Of a stretch of 57,504 nucleotides of DNA, positions 37,763 to 45,913 are shown one piece after another. Source of the DNA: Fibrobacterota bacterium. GTDB taxonomy: Bacteria; Fibrobacterota; Chitinivibrionia; Chitinivibrionales; FEN-1185. The notes below the pieces were generated by a model. That model was not told where the DNA came from, did no database searches, and worked only from the letters and a program-made list of their open reading frames with translations. How positions within the stretch are numbered: the first letter of the stretch is position 1; every line of letters begins with the position of its first letter. Both the position numbers and the translations under genes were made by a program. The stretch is taken from positions 24,864 through 82,367 of the forward strand of contig PLWQ01000027.1 in assembly GCA_003165595.1 (NCBI GenBank), given 5' to 3'.

Positions 37763-38080
37763 TTATGCAATCAGGTCGATCACATCGCCGATCATCTGAT
37801 TCTGCACCTTGAATACCTTGGCATTGGCCGCGAGTGTGTTTTTGTCAACTATCATGTTGGTCATCTGCTGCGCAAGGTCGGTGCCCGACTCGCCGGGGTT
37901 GGGATTGGGAGTCTGGGTTATTGCGGAGATTCGCACGCCCATAGGTTGAACCGATGTCTGCTGGGCATTGAGCTGACTGTAACCCTGGGTTTGCACGTTG
38001 GCAATGTTATTTGCCGTAACGTCTTGCCTCGTGAGCGACACCTGCATTCCGGAAACTGCGGTATTGAGCGATATCTCCAT
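37763..38080 (-). CDS. Small flagellar basal-body rod-like protein
   Basis: The 105-residue product begins 'MEISLNTAVSGMQVSLTRQD' and continues 'VTANNIANVQTQGYSQ', the N-terminal rod/hook signature of FlgB/FlgC/FlgG. The end, 'NTLAANAKVFKVQNQMIGDV', is the matching C-terminal coiled-coil signature. The two ends are joined almost directly, so the protein resembles a minimal FlgC-like subunit or a stand-alone rod-type coiled coil. GGAGG lies upstream of the start. No other flagellar gene is nearby. It could be a dispersed flagellar gene or a repurposed secreted protein. Confidence 0.75.
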   Translation of the reverse strand: MEISLNTAVSGMQVSLTRQDVTANNIANVQTQGYSQLNAQQTSVQPMGVRISAITQTPNPNPGESGTDLAQQMTNMIVDKNTLAANAKVFKVQNQMIGDVIDLIA

Positions 38081-38251
38081 AAATGCCTCCTCGTTCACCC
38101 CTATTATACCATATATCGACTGGATTTGCCACTATTTAGTTGCAAGAGTACGAGCGCAGGGGTTGAAAAGTTAAAACGCTCAAGTGTCCCAGGTTCCGGT
38201 GCAGACAGGCACCCGCCTGCGGCAAAGATCGGGCATCATACTTCTCATCTG

Positions 38252-38725
38252 CTAGGAAATCAGCCTCAGACAGCATTTCTTGAACTTTTTCCCGCTGCCG
38301 CAGGGGCAGGGGTCGTTTCTGCTCACGTCGGAGTATTTCTTCCTGAACGTTTCCCCGCGCACCGACCCATCTTCCCTGAATTTCGCAAGAAATTTCTGTT
38401 GCAGTGCTTCCATGGTGTTCTCCCACCGGGATGCCGGCGGATAATGGCCTGTTTCGGAAACGTACCGGAAAAATGCGGACAATAACGCGGGAATGCCCTG
38501 CTTTGAGGCAGGCGGAAGATCCAGGGCGGTCATCCCGTCGAGCAGGGCGGTTTCAAGAACGGCGGATGTGAGGGACTCCACCGATTGAGCGCCTGCCGAG
38601 GCGCACTGCCGCAGAAAGTGCGTGATGATCCCGCCGCCGTGTTCCTTGACGCAGGGATCGAGGAGCTGGTAGTAACCGGACTGTGCGAATTCGTCGATAT
38701 GGGATTCGATGTCCGTCAATGTCAT
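38252..38725 (-). CDS. SEC-C motif protein
   Basis: The 157-residue protein is mostly helical and ends with the SEC-C zinc motif '[17 protein letters not shown]', as in SecA tails and YchJ-like proteins. Nothing in the first 120 residues identifies an activity. SEC-C modules often attach to ribosome- or quality-control-related proteins (general family knowledge). The start at 38725 has only a weak ribosome-binding site. It is followed on the same strand by the small flagellar-like gene after a 171-bp gap with no gene. Confidence 0.8.
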   Translation of the reverse strand: MTLTDIESHIDEFAQSGYYQLLDPCVKEHGGGIITHFLRQCASAGAQSVESLTSAVLETALLDGMTALDLPPASKQGIPALLSAFFRYVSETGHYPPASRWENTMEALQQKFLAKFREDGSVRGETFRKKYSDVSRNDPCPCGSGKKFKKCCLRLIS

Positions 38726-38779
38726 TGGATTCTTTTCGATCGCGATCTTTTTCGGTGGATTCGCAGAGAACAGAAAGAG

Positions 38780-39223
38780 TCAAAGTTTCTTCAAAACATC
38801 CGCGTCAATTCTGTCTTTCTCACGCCCCGTAGCCTGTTTGTTGATTATCAGTTTCATCTTCGATATGACCGGAACGGGGAGGCCGTCGATGGGAACAATT
38901 TCCTTGCCCTCGGATGCTTCACCAAAGTCCAGTCCATCTATTTTCGTAATGATATCAATGCGTCGCGGTGCGACTCCAATCTGCAGGATGGTTCCCGGAA
39001 CGGAGAAATCTTCCGCCGTCACTTTTCCCAGCGGCGCGCCGAAATCCGCGAGGGATTTGTACAGCCGCCCCGCATTGCCGGAGTCCGGCTTGACAAGAAT
39101 ATCAATGTCGCCCGTCGCCCGGGGTACGCCGTGGACGGCCAGAGCGTAAGCGCCCACGAGAAGAAAATCAACCCGGTTTTCGAGTAATAACGATAACATC
39201 TCTCTGTAATCTTGATTCAACAT
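38780..39223 (-). CDS. Nucleotidyltransferase-fold protein (DUF6036/MNT-like)
   Basis: The 147-residue protein has the nucleotidyltransferase opening 'VDFLLVGAYALAVHGVPRAT' and then GDIDILV, whose two aspartates would bind metal, plus a third acidic strand ('RRIDIITKIDGLDF'). It belongs with small MNT/DUF6036-type transferases, some of which are toxin-antitoxin components. The upstream gene on the same strand encodes a 63-residue protein and overlaps it by 56 bp. That tight arrangement suggests a two-gene module, but antitoxin or toxin activity is not proven. Confidence 0.78.
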   Translation of the reverse strand: MLNQDYREMLSLLLENRVDFLLVGAYALAVHGVPRATGDIDILVKPDSGNAGRLYKSLADFGAPLGKVTAEDFSVPGTILQIGVAPRRIDIITKIDGLDFGEASEGKEIVPIDGLPVPVISKMKLIINKQATGREKDRIDADVLKKL

Positions 39224-39360
39224 TATAGCTCCCGGAAATGGAATATATTTCTTCCGTAAGCTCCCATACGAACGACAAAGCCTCGGACTTTGTCAAGGGA
39301 ACGGGCCTTTCGGGGGAGTCGCCGGTTACTTTTGTAACGATTTTACGGTTGACGTTCATA
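39168..39360 (-). CDS. Small protein overlapping the nucleotidyltransferase gene
   Basis: The 63-residue protein (coding 39168-39359) has no signal or membrane segment. It has a basic start ('MNVNRKIVTKVTGD') and a central helix ('SEALSFVWELTEEIYS'). I do not recognise a family. Its 3' third overlaps the nucleotidyltransferase start by 56 bp in another frame, which argues that it is real and cotranslated. Position and size fit the small partner of an MNT-type toxin-antitoxin-like pair. The ribosome-binding site is weak. Confidence 0.55.
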
Positions 39361-40067
39361 GTAAGCGTTCTTATTTAAGGACCAGTAAAGAACCACGGCC
39401 ATAGGCCATGGCTTTGATGAAGGGGTAAAACCCCCGAAATCAAAGAAAGCACGTCAGTGCTTTTTCGTAACGTTGTGCTCCACGCCCATAGCGCGTGGTC
39501 TCTTTTCAAGAAAACGCCGCAGGCTTCCCTCTCGCGCTTATACATGCAGCACAAAATGACCGCTCCGTAACGAAAATACTTTAGGGGGCTTCTCATTATT
39601 AGTTTTCATGGTAGGCTGAGGTAGAACGAGCGGCAACGATTTTTGAAACCTCCTATAACCGGCAAACCGAATGACCAAGCCCGCGGTCGAAACCCACAGA
39701 AGCCCCGGATTGCACGATGGAAAAGAGTGGGGCTACGGAGCAAAAAGCTGTTTAACACAACCTTTTCAGGCAAGATTTACTATATTATGTAATACGGGAA
39801 CAGGTCCAACCATGAACAACGAAAGGGGTAAAAAACAGGAAAAGGTTTTGAAAGACCCCGCAGCAGCTGCGGGGAATCTTCCATCCCTATGGAAAAAGAA
39901 ATATTTGCATTCGCTCGCTAACCCCGAAGCGAGCTTCGGGGAATATGCTCGCTGTGGGATTCAATCGATATTTTGACCGTTAGTCTTAAAATAGAGTGGC
40001 CAGTAAGCCGGTTGCGATGTGAGGGGTATCAGCAAGATTTTAATCACATTAACAAGAGGGTGTTCTT
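39361..40067. repeat. Gene-free field of short hairpins
   Basis: About 700 bp without a convincing gene. It holds many short palindromes: CCACGGCC/GGCCATGG (39393-39411), GGGGT/ACCCC (39423-39434), AAAGCAC/GTGCTTT (39446-39463) and CCACGC/GCGTGG (39480-39498). Two perfect hairpins follow: CCCCGCAGC/GCTGCGGGG (39856-39874) and CCCCGAAGC/GCTTCGGGG (39922-39941). The last two resemble the hairpin at 34761. The density of palindromes suggests a decayed mobile element or a nest of REP-like sequences. The promoter of the GH30 gene should lie near the right end but is not clear. Confidence 0.5.
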
Positions 40068-41729
40068 ATGAAATGCGCAGGATTTTGCAGGAAGGTCGGG
40101 ATCTTCAGGAACATGATGCTGGTTGCAGTCGGCCTGCTTATGGCCGGAGCGGCCTATGGACAGTCCGTCACGTGGGTGCGGTCCTCCAGCGGCGGGGACC
40201 AGCTCAAGACACAAACGACGGCGTTTCACGCTGCGGGAACTGCAGCTGCGGTTACAATCAATGTAAACCCGTCTCAAACCTATCAGACCATGATGGGATT
40301 CGGCGGTTCTTTCACCGATGCAGGGGCTTATTCTTTGAACTTTCTCAGCGCAGCAGACCGCGCAACCGTGGTGAAGGCGTATTTCGGCCCCAGCGGCGCC
40401 AACTATTCCGTGTGCCGCTCCCAGATGGGCGCCAGCGATTTCTCCTACATGTTGTACAACTATGATGACGTGGCCGGAGACTTTACACTAAGTCATTTCA
40501 ACCTTTCACGGGATTCGACGTTTATACTCCCATGGATCAAGGACGCGATGGCTCAGAACCCGAATCTTAAAATCTTCGGTTCCCCCTGGAGCGCTCCGGG
40601 ATGGATGAAAACAAACGGCAACATGGATCACTGCGGGACTTTGAAAACCGACGCGCCAACCCAGACCGCCTGGTCATTGTACTTTGTTAAATATGCGCAG
40701 GCCTACGCGGCTGCCGGCGTTCCGGTATGGGGAGTGACCATCCAGAACGAGCCCGGCGCTGACCAGACGTGGCCTTCTATGTGCTATTCGGATGTTGCAG
40801 AGCGCGATTTCATGAAGAACTATCTTGGTCCAACCCTGGCATCCAATAACCTTGGCCCCACCAAATTGAACGTCATGTTCCTTGATCATAACAGGGATAT
40901 GATGATCCAATGGGCAAACACTTTTTATTCCGACCCAACGGTAACAGCCATGGTTTGGGGCGAGGCTATTCACTGGTACGATTACCAGAGTCTGTTCAGC
41001 GCCGTTAATCAGGTTTACTCGCAATACGACATTGCCGGTCCTCATAAGCACTTGCTCGCAACGGAACAATGCATAACCGGCTTCAATCAGAACAATCCCC
41101 CTTCATGGGCCAACAGCGCGGAACAATATGCCAAGGATATTTACGGTGACTGTCTCGCTGGTTCCGAAGGCTGGGTGGACTGGAACATGATACTTGACCA
41201 GCAGGGTGGCCCGAATGTGTCGAATAACTGGTGTGATGCAGGGGTCCTCATCAATACCAGCGCAAAGACATTCTCATTTACGCCTGTTTATTACTGCATG
41301 GCCCAATTTTCAAAGTATGTCCACACCGGGGCTGTGCGTATAGGCGCCACGGCAAGCGGGAACCCTACCCCGGACGTGATGGCGTTTAAAAATCCCGACT
41401 CCAGCATCGTGGTCATTGCGCATAATGCAGGGTCAACCGCATACAATGCCAGGGTCGTGGTGGGAACCAATCAGGTAGAGTACGCGAGCACTGCCATGTC
41501 GATTGACGATCTTACGTGGTACCCAGTGGGCGTTTCGGTTGTTAACAGTGCAAAAACACCGATTTCCGCGAAAGCCAAGCTTTCCGCATGGAGGCATGTT
41601 ATGGGTCTGCAGAATGGTTCGGCAAGCCAGGCCGGACGATACACGGTGGATGGGAAACGGATTTCCGAATCCGCTGCAAGCCATGTTACTCCAGGCGTCT
41701 ATGTTGACAAGCCAGCAATAACCCAGTAA
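40068..41729 (+). CDS. Secreted GH30 glycoside hydrolase
   Basis: The 553-residue enzyme has a signal peptide (about 1-31) and a GH30 barrel with 'QTMMGFGGSFTDAGAYSLNF', 'GSPWSAPGWMKTNGNM', and 'WGVTIQNEPG', where Glu228 is the expected acid/base. The nucleophile should be Glu333 in 'HLLATEQC'. A beta-sandwich follows the barrel ('KNPDSSIVVIAHNAG'). GH30 members act as beta-1,6-glucanases, xylanases or glucosylceramidases; the long form suggests GH30 subfamily 1 or 3. The tail 'YTVDGKRIS...TPGVYV' resembles a shortened sorting motif. It probably acts outside the cell on glucan or other polysaccharide. Confidence 0.92.
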   Translation: MKCAGFCRKVGIFRNMMLVAVGLLMAGAAYGQSVTWVRSSSGGDQLKTQTTAFHAAGTAAAVTINVNPSQTYQTMMGFGGSFTDAGAYSLNFLSAADRATVVKAYFGPSGANYSVCRSQMGASDFSYMLYNYDDVAGDFTLSHFNLSRDSTFILPWIKDAMAQNPNLKIFGSPWSAPGWMKTNGNMDHCGTLKTDAPTQTAWSLYFVKYAQAYAAAGVPVWGVTIQNEPGADQTWPSMCYSDVAERDFMKNYLGPTLASNNLGPTKLNVMFLDHNRDMMIQWANTFYSDPTVTAMVWGEAIHWYDYQSLFSAVNQVYSQYDIAGPHKHLLATEQCITGFNQNNPPSWANSAEQYAKDIYGDCLAGSEGWVDWNMILDQQGGPNVSNNWCDAGVLINTSAKTFSFTPVYYCMAQFSKYVHTGAVRIGATASGNPTPDVMAFKNPDSSIVVIAHNAGSTAYNARVVVGTNQVEYASTAMSIDDLTWYPVGVSVVNSAKTPISAKAKLSAWRHVMGLQNGSASQAGRYTVDGKRISESAASHVTPGVYVDKPAITQ

Positions 41730-41742
41730 CGAATCAGTATCG

Positions 41743-41779
41743 AAGAACCTCCGCTTCATGCAGCGGGGGTTCTTTTTTT
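41743..41779 (+). terminator. Rho-independent terminator after the GH30 gene
   Basis: AAGAACCTCCGCT and AGCGGGGGTTCTT pair across a TCATGC loop and are followed directly by a T-run. The position, just after the stop codon at 41729, fits termination of the GH30 transcript. Confidence 0.9.
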
Positions 41780-41973
41780 GTCTGTAAGGGGTCCCGGCCG
41801 CCCTGCCTCATGGCCTTCATGTGAGATTAAATTCCCGGGTTTACTTGACGGATTTTGAGACCGGCTGTTTTTATTCTATATTGTATTGTCCAGGCATCAT
41901 CGCCCTATTGATGCCTCAATGACTCAGTATCGACACGACAAACCAATACACTTTTTTCAAAGGAGTCTTACCG

Positions 41974-43383
41974 ATGAAGAAGTACAGGCTTCCTATCGCA
42001 GCACTTATCAGCCTTTTGTGCCTGAGCGGTTTGCTGCAGACCGCAAGCGCCCAGGAAACAGACACCGCAAGCACCTCAACATCACCCGGATTGACCGTGC
42101 TTGGACTGCGGTTTACCGGTTTCACATCCATGGAATTCGGCCAGATGCTGAACCCCTGGATGCTGACAAATCCAACGGCACGCGAGGATATTCTGCGCAC
42201 CTACGTCAATTTCGGCGTGACAAAGCAGGTAACGCCCCGGCTGAGGATCGAGGCGGCGGCCGAAGGGAAAATGTATTACAACACCTTCAACCAGGAACAG
42301 ACCTCGTCAATTTTAGAGGGGTTTTTCATGCCCACGACGTATTATGCTTTCTACATGGACCGCGCGTTCGGTTCCTATTCATTCGGGGATGTCGCGTCGC
42401 CGTTTCTTCAATTGACCCTCGGCTACTTTCCCTACAAATACAACCCGGATGTGCGTGACCTTGGGGAATACCTGTACAGAAGCGGCACATACCCTGCGTA
42501 TATTCTCAATCAATTTGATTTCCCGGAAGCCAGACTGGCAGGCTTGAAGGTGAGCAGCAATTTGTTCGGCATGCTTCACCAGGACCTTCTCCTGACATTA
42601 ACAACCGATTTGCCGCCATATTTTGATTTGAACCTCGGCTATGTTGTCTCATTCAATGATCCCAAGAAAATCATCGACATCGGAGCCGGGCTCATGTACC
42701 AGAGTCTCGTGCCTCTTGATGAAAACCTTACGCAGCCGAAGCGGGTTGACAACTCGTATATGAAAAACGCCACCGTTGATTCGCTGGGGAATATCATAGG
42801 CGATACGACAACGGAATATTATACCTCGGCCGGGCTCAAACTGATGGCGCGGTTTACTTTCGATATTAAAGGGTTTTTCGGCCCGACCATTCTGGGAAGC
42901 GAGGACTTGAAGTTGTACGGAGAAGCGGCAATCCTGGGTGTGGAGAATTATCCTTCGGACTATCCCACAAACAAGGTTAACCCCTACGGGTATGACACGC
43001 TCGCGCACAAGATTCCCGTAACCCTGGGATTCAATGTTCCGACATTCAAACTTCTGGATGTTTTTACCGCGGAAGTCGAGTATTACGGCTGCACCTATCC
43101 GAGCACGATACAGGTCAAGGATGAGACGGTATATAAGCCTGTACCCGTACCTCCGGGCAATCTAACGACAATAGGTGATCCTCGCAATTACTCCACACTT
43201 GACAACTGGAAATGGGCTTTCTACGCAAAGAAGAGTTTCAAAAACGGCATTTTCGTTGTGGGACAGGTCGCATGCGACCATATCCGAAATGAATCGCCGG
43301 TCAATGCGTTTTACGATACGGAGGAAATACTGCGTACCGACCGCTCATGGTGGTGGGCGTTCAAGCTGGGGTATAAGTTCTAA
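41974..43383 (+). CDS. Outer-membrane beta-barrel (porin-like) protein
   Basis: The 469-residue protein has a signal peptide ending TASAQ (about 1-26) and then alternating amphipathic strands. It ends in 'WWWAFKLGYKF', with the terminal phenylalanine recognised by the outer-membrane assembly machinery. Strand-like stretches such as 'LRIEAAAEGKMYYNTF' and 'LKLMARFTFDIKG' occur throughout. No enzyme motif is visible. It may be a channel or structural barrel. AAGGAG precedes the start. Terminators lie on both sides, so it is probably transcribed alone. Confidence 0.75.
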   Translation: MKKYRLPIAALISLLCLSGLLQTASAQETDTASTSTSPGLTVLGLRFTGFTSMEFGQMLNPWMLTNPTAREDILRTYVNFGVTKQVTPRLRIEAAAEGKMYYNTFNQEQTSSILEGFFMPTTYYAFYMDRAFGSYSFGDVASPFLQLTLGYFPYKYNPDVRDLGEYLYRSGTYPAYILNQFDFPEARLAGLKVSSNLFGMLHQDLLLTLTTDLPPYFDLNLGYVVSFNDPKKIIDIGAGLMYQSLVPLDENLTQPKRVDNSYMKNATVDSLGNIIGDTTTEYYTSAGLKLMARFTFDIKGFFGPTILGSEDLKLYGEAAILGVENYPSDYPTNKVNPYGYDTLAHKIPVTLGFNVPTFKLLDVFTAEVEYYGCTYPSTIQVKDETVYKPVPVPPGNLTTIGDPRNYSTLDNWKWAFYAKKSFKNGIFVVGQVACDHIRNESPVNAFYDTEEILRTDRSWWWAFKLGYKF

Positions 43384-43532
43384 CCAGGATTCTCCTGAAA
43401 AAAACACAGGATTGCCCTGATTTTAACTATGGAAAAAGAATTTCGATTTCAATTTCTTATCCGGATTATTCATGCGGGAAGTGTGCATAATCCGGATACA
43501 GAATCCAACCAAGCAAATTTGTCGAACGAGCC

Positions 43533-43576
43533 GAAGCCCCCGACTCCTTGCAACAGGAGCCGGGGGCTTCTATTTT
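43533..43576 (+). terminator. Rho-independent terminator after the outer-membrane barrel gene
   Basis: GAAGCCCCCGACTCCT and AGGAGCCGGGGGCTTC form a 16-bp stem with one mismatch and a TGCAAC loop, followed by a T-rich tail. It lies between convergent genes and may serve both. Confidence 0.8.
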
Positions 43577-43640
43577 CCCCGGAATAGCGTCTGTAAATCA
43601 AAACGTTTGTTTCGGAATCCAGGATTGTCCGGACCCGCCT

Positions 43641-44672
43641 CTAGGCGTGCCTGATCTCATGGATCGCCGCGGCGCTCTTTGGCACGAAAATCCTGCGCAC
43701 TTCAGATTTCAAACCGGTGGCAGGCAAATAGGCCGAAATGTCCGGTTGGGACATGAGATACAGAGCACCTTGCGGGTTTAAATGGGAAGCCAGGCCTGCC
43801 AGAACCTGTTTCAGGATCCTTCCGCCAAGATCAAACCGGTTGGGATCACGCTCGTGCTGGTGCTCCACGGCGAGCGGCGCTTCAAAGAAAATCGTGTCGT
43901 ACGACTGCGTTATACGATCGAACCCGTCGCTCACCCATGCGGATACCATCCCTTCTTTGCCCACGCGGCGCGCACATGCAATAGTATTTGCAACCGCGAT
44001 CGGGTTGATGTCTGTTGCGTCAACTGGAATGTTGTTGGCCAGCGCGATACACACCGCGTCGAGTCCGGCGCCTGTGCCGAGAACGAGCGCACGCTTGCAG
44101 CCGGCAAGGTTTGGCAACCCGACTTCGAGCAGGTTCTCAACATAGGGATTGTTATATGAATACACGCTCGGAAAGAGCGGAAGATCCGGCACCGGGCCAA
44201 CCGTTTTTGAAAAGACCTCAACTGCCACCGGCAGGGTGGGCTTCATGTTCCACACGATGCGGCAATCCTGCTGGCCCTTAAGCACCAGCGTGGCCCACCG
44301 GGGCCAGGGACCGGACAAATACTTCCCGGGCTGGCCGGAAAAGAATTCCGAGGTCTTTTGCCTGAGCAGAGCCGCAATATTCGAATTGCCGGAATAGGAA
44401 TCGAGCAAAAGCGTTGAATGACAAAATGTGAATTCCGTGTCGCCGCGGAGGAAAAGCAATGACATCGGATAGATCGCGCCGCTACTGCGAAAGCAGAGAA
44501 GCGCGGCCCTATTGTCTTTTGCCTCCAGGAACGAAACAGCAGGCGATTGAAGGGTGATGAGTTCGATGCCATCCTCGCGCTCCTGCGCAAGGGGAAGCTT
44601 TACTCCCAGGGAATCCAGGAAGAGAGCGACGTCCAGTTCCCGGGCAGAGGGCCGGGGTTGTTCGAGGCGCAT
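43641..44672 (-). CDS. Class I SAM-dependent methyltransferase
   Basis: The 343-residue cytoplasmic protein has a helical or mixed N-terminal part (about 1-185) and a methyltransferase core. Motif I is 'ALVLGTGAGLDAVCIALANN', with 'DATDINPIAVANTIACARR' for the adenosine pocket and 'YDTIFFEAPL' in place of the usual NPPY, as in some HemK/small-molecule methyltransferases. The altered motif suggests a substrate other than glutamine. The start at 44672 has an AGGTGA site upstream. The substrate is not known, and the convergent barrel gene gives no clue. Confidence 0.75.
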   Translation of the reverse strand: MRLEQPRPSARELDVALFLDSLGVKLPLAQEREDGIELITLQSPAVSFLEAKDNRAALLCFRSSGAIYPMSLLFLRGDTEFTFCHSTLLLDSYSGNSNIAALLRQKTSEFFSGQPGKYLSGPWPRWATLVLKGQQDCRIVWNMKPTLPVAVEVFSKTVGPVPDLPLFPSVYSYNNPYVENLLEVGLPNLAGCKRALVLGTGAGLDAVCIALANNIPVDATDINPIAVANTIACARRVGKEGMVSAWVSDGFDRITQSYDTIFFEAPLAVEHQHERDPNRFDLGGRILKQVLAGLASHLNPQGALYLMSQPDISAYLPATGLKSEVRRIFVPKSAAAIHEIRHA

Positions 44673-45249
44673 TCGGGAATCACCTTGCAGGTGTGTGGGG
44701 CGGAGCAAATTGTATTTGATTGCCGTATTCCGCTGAAAGGTAAATATAACCGCCGCAGGGAATGCGGGGCCAAAAATGTCGCGGCGCGAAAGGACCGATT
44801 CTATCGCGCTGGCACCCCGAGCAGACCGCTCAAGCGCGTCGGCCTAATATCCTTCTGTCAACTTTTACCCCGTACCTCCCCATGCTCGCATCCGGCCCTG
44901 AGCCCCGTGCACCCGCGGCTTTCCGATTTGTCCGTTGACTACTGAAAAATTTTACGGTATATTAAGGGGACCTTTAAAAATTGTCCCGATGTCATTGCGA
45001 GGAGCAAAGCGACGTGGCAATCTCCCGTAATTCATCACAAAAACGCGAGATTCGCGGACGCGTCTACTCCTGTAGTGCTGTATGCAGTTTTAGTCGTGGT
45101 GCTTCACTTCGTTCGCAATGACAGACCGCGTTTTTGAATATTTAGAGGCACCCTTAAGACGGTCGATTCTTTCGCCGTTGAGATCGATTCGTTTTTTCCA
45201 GCGCCCATAGTTATTTACTCGCAAAGACCTTAACTTGAAGGAAGGGAAC
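44673..45249. other. Intergenic region with an inverted-repeat element
   Basis: Apart from the 196-bp element at 44962-45157, I see no gene or clear signal here. Positions 44673-44960 contain only scattered short open frames. The ribosome-binding site of the small membrane protein (GGAAGGGAA) closes the region. Confidence 0.6.
44962..45157. repeat. 196-bp MITE-like inverted-repeat element
   Basis: The ends TTAAGGGGACCTTTAAAAAT (44962-44981) and ATATTTAGAGGCACCCTTAA (45138-45157) are imperfect terminal inverted repeats. Inside is a second inverted pair, TGTCATTGCGAGGAGCAAAG...(44990-45025) against a TCGCAATGACA arm at about 45093-45123. The left end recurs in inverse orientation at positions 1-27. 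No protein is encoded. Confidence 0.7.
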
Positions 45250-45807
45250 ATGAAGGCCATTGTTGCGTGCTCGGCAATTCTCGTTTTCTGTTCGCTGGCG
45301 GTGTCCAAGTCCGCGGATTCGCCGTCCATGCGCGATACGGTTACGGTGCAACGGAGCGCGCCTGCGGCGCAGGCCGCCCCGACCGAGGAAATCGTGGAAC
45401 CGCAGCGGAATTCAAACATTCAATCGGTTGAGAACCCGCAGAAATTCGAATATTCGTGCGGAGAGATACAGCACAAGATCGCATCTTTTAGCCGTGTGCG
45501 CAACGTGGGAATCGGATTGCTGAGCGGCGGCGTTGCGGCCGCTGCCATCGGGCTGGCCATGATCGTGAGCGCCAACGGCGTCACCTATTACAGCTACGAC
45601 AGTGAGTACGGGGAAAGCGGAAACATGACAGGCGCCATTGGCTCGGAAGTGACTGCCGTCGGGATACTGATGGCTGTGGCCGGGGGCGTTCTCACGACCA
45701 TAGGCGTCAAGAAGGTGGTGGAATACAAAAACCGCGAAAAGCAGCAGCGGTGCACCCTTGAAGTCGAGCTGTCGCCCAATGCCCTCGCGTTGGTATGCCG
45801 GTTCTAA
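45250..45807 (+). CDS. Small secreted or membrane protein of unknown function
   Basis: The 185-residue protein has a signal peptide ('MKAIVACSAILVFCSLAVSK'), a proline- and glutamine-rich linker, and two glycine-rich membrane-like helices at about 93-115 ('NVGIGLLSGGVAAAAIGLAM') and 137-160 ('AVGILMAVAGGVLTTIGVKK'). A basic stretch and 'CTLEVELSPNALALVCRF' end it. The small-residue spacing looks like a glycine-zipper envelope protein. I do not recognise a family. The start at 45250 has a good AAGGAAGGG site. Confidence 0.7.
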   Translation: MKAIVACSAILVFCSLAVSKSADSPSMRDTVTVQRSAPAAQAAPTEEIVEPQRNSNIQSVENPQKFEYSCGEIQHKIASFSRVRNVGIGLLSGGVAAAAIGLAMIVSANGVTYYSYDSEYGESGNMTGAIGSEVTAVGILMAVAGGVLTTIGVKKVVEYKNREKQQRCTLEVELSPNALALVCRF

Positions 45808-45913
45808 TGCGGAAAAGTGGATACCCGTCGGGCAGAGACCCTGCGCGCTTTGTCTCTACCCGACGGGGAACGCCCGAATCTTCTTCTTTATCTTCTTTAC
45901 AAAATCACATTTA

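Noticed and set aside
37763-38080. A flagellar gene cluster
   Set aside because: The rod-like protein stands alone; no other flagellar gene is within the window.
39375-39976. Small open frames in the hairpin field (39375-39596 and 39671-39976)
   Set aside because: They translate palindromic repeats, have no ribosome-binding site and no recognisable protein features.
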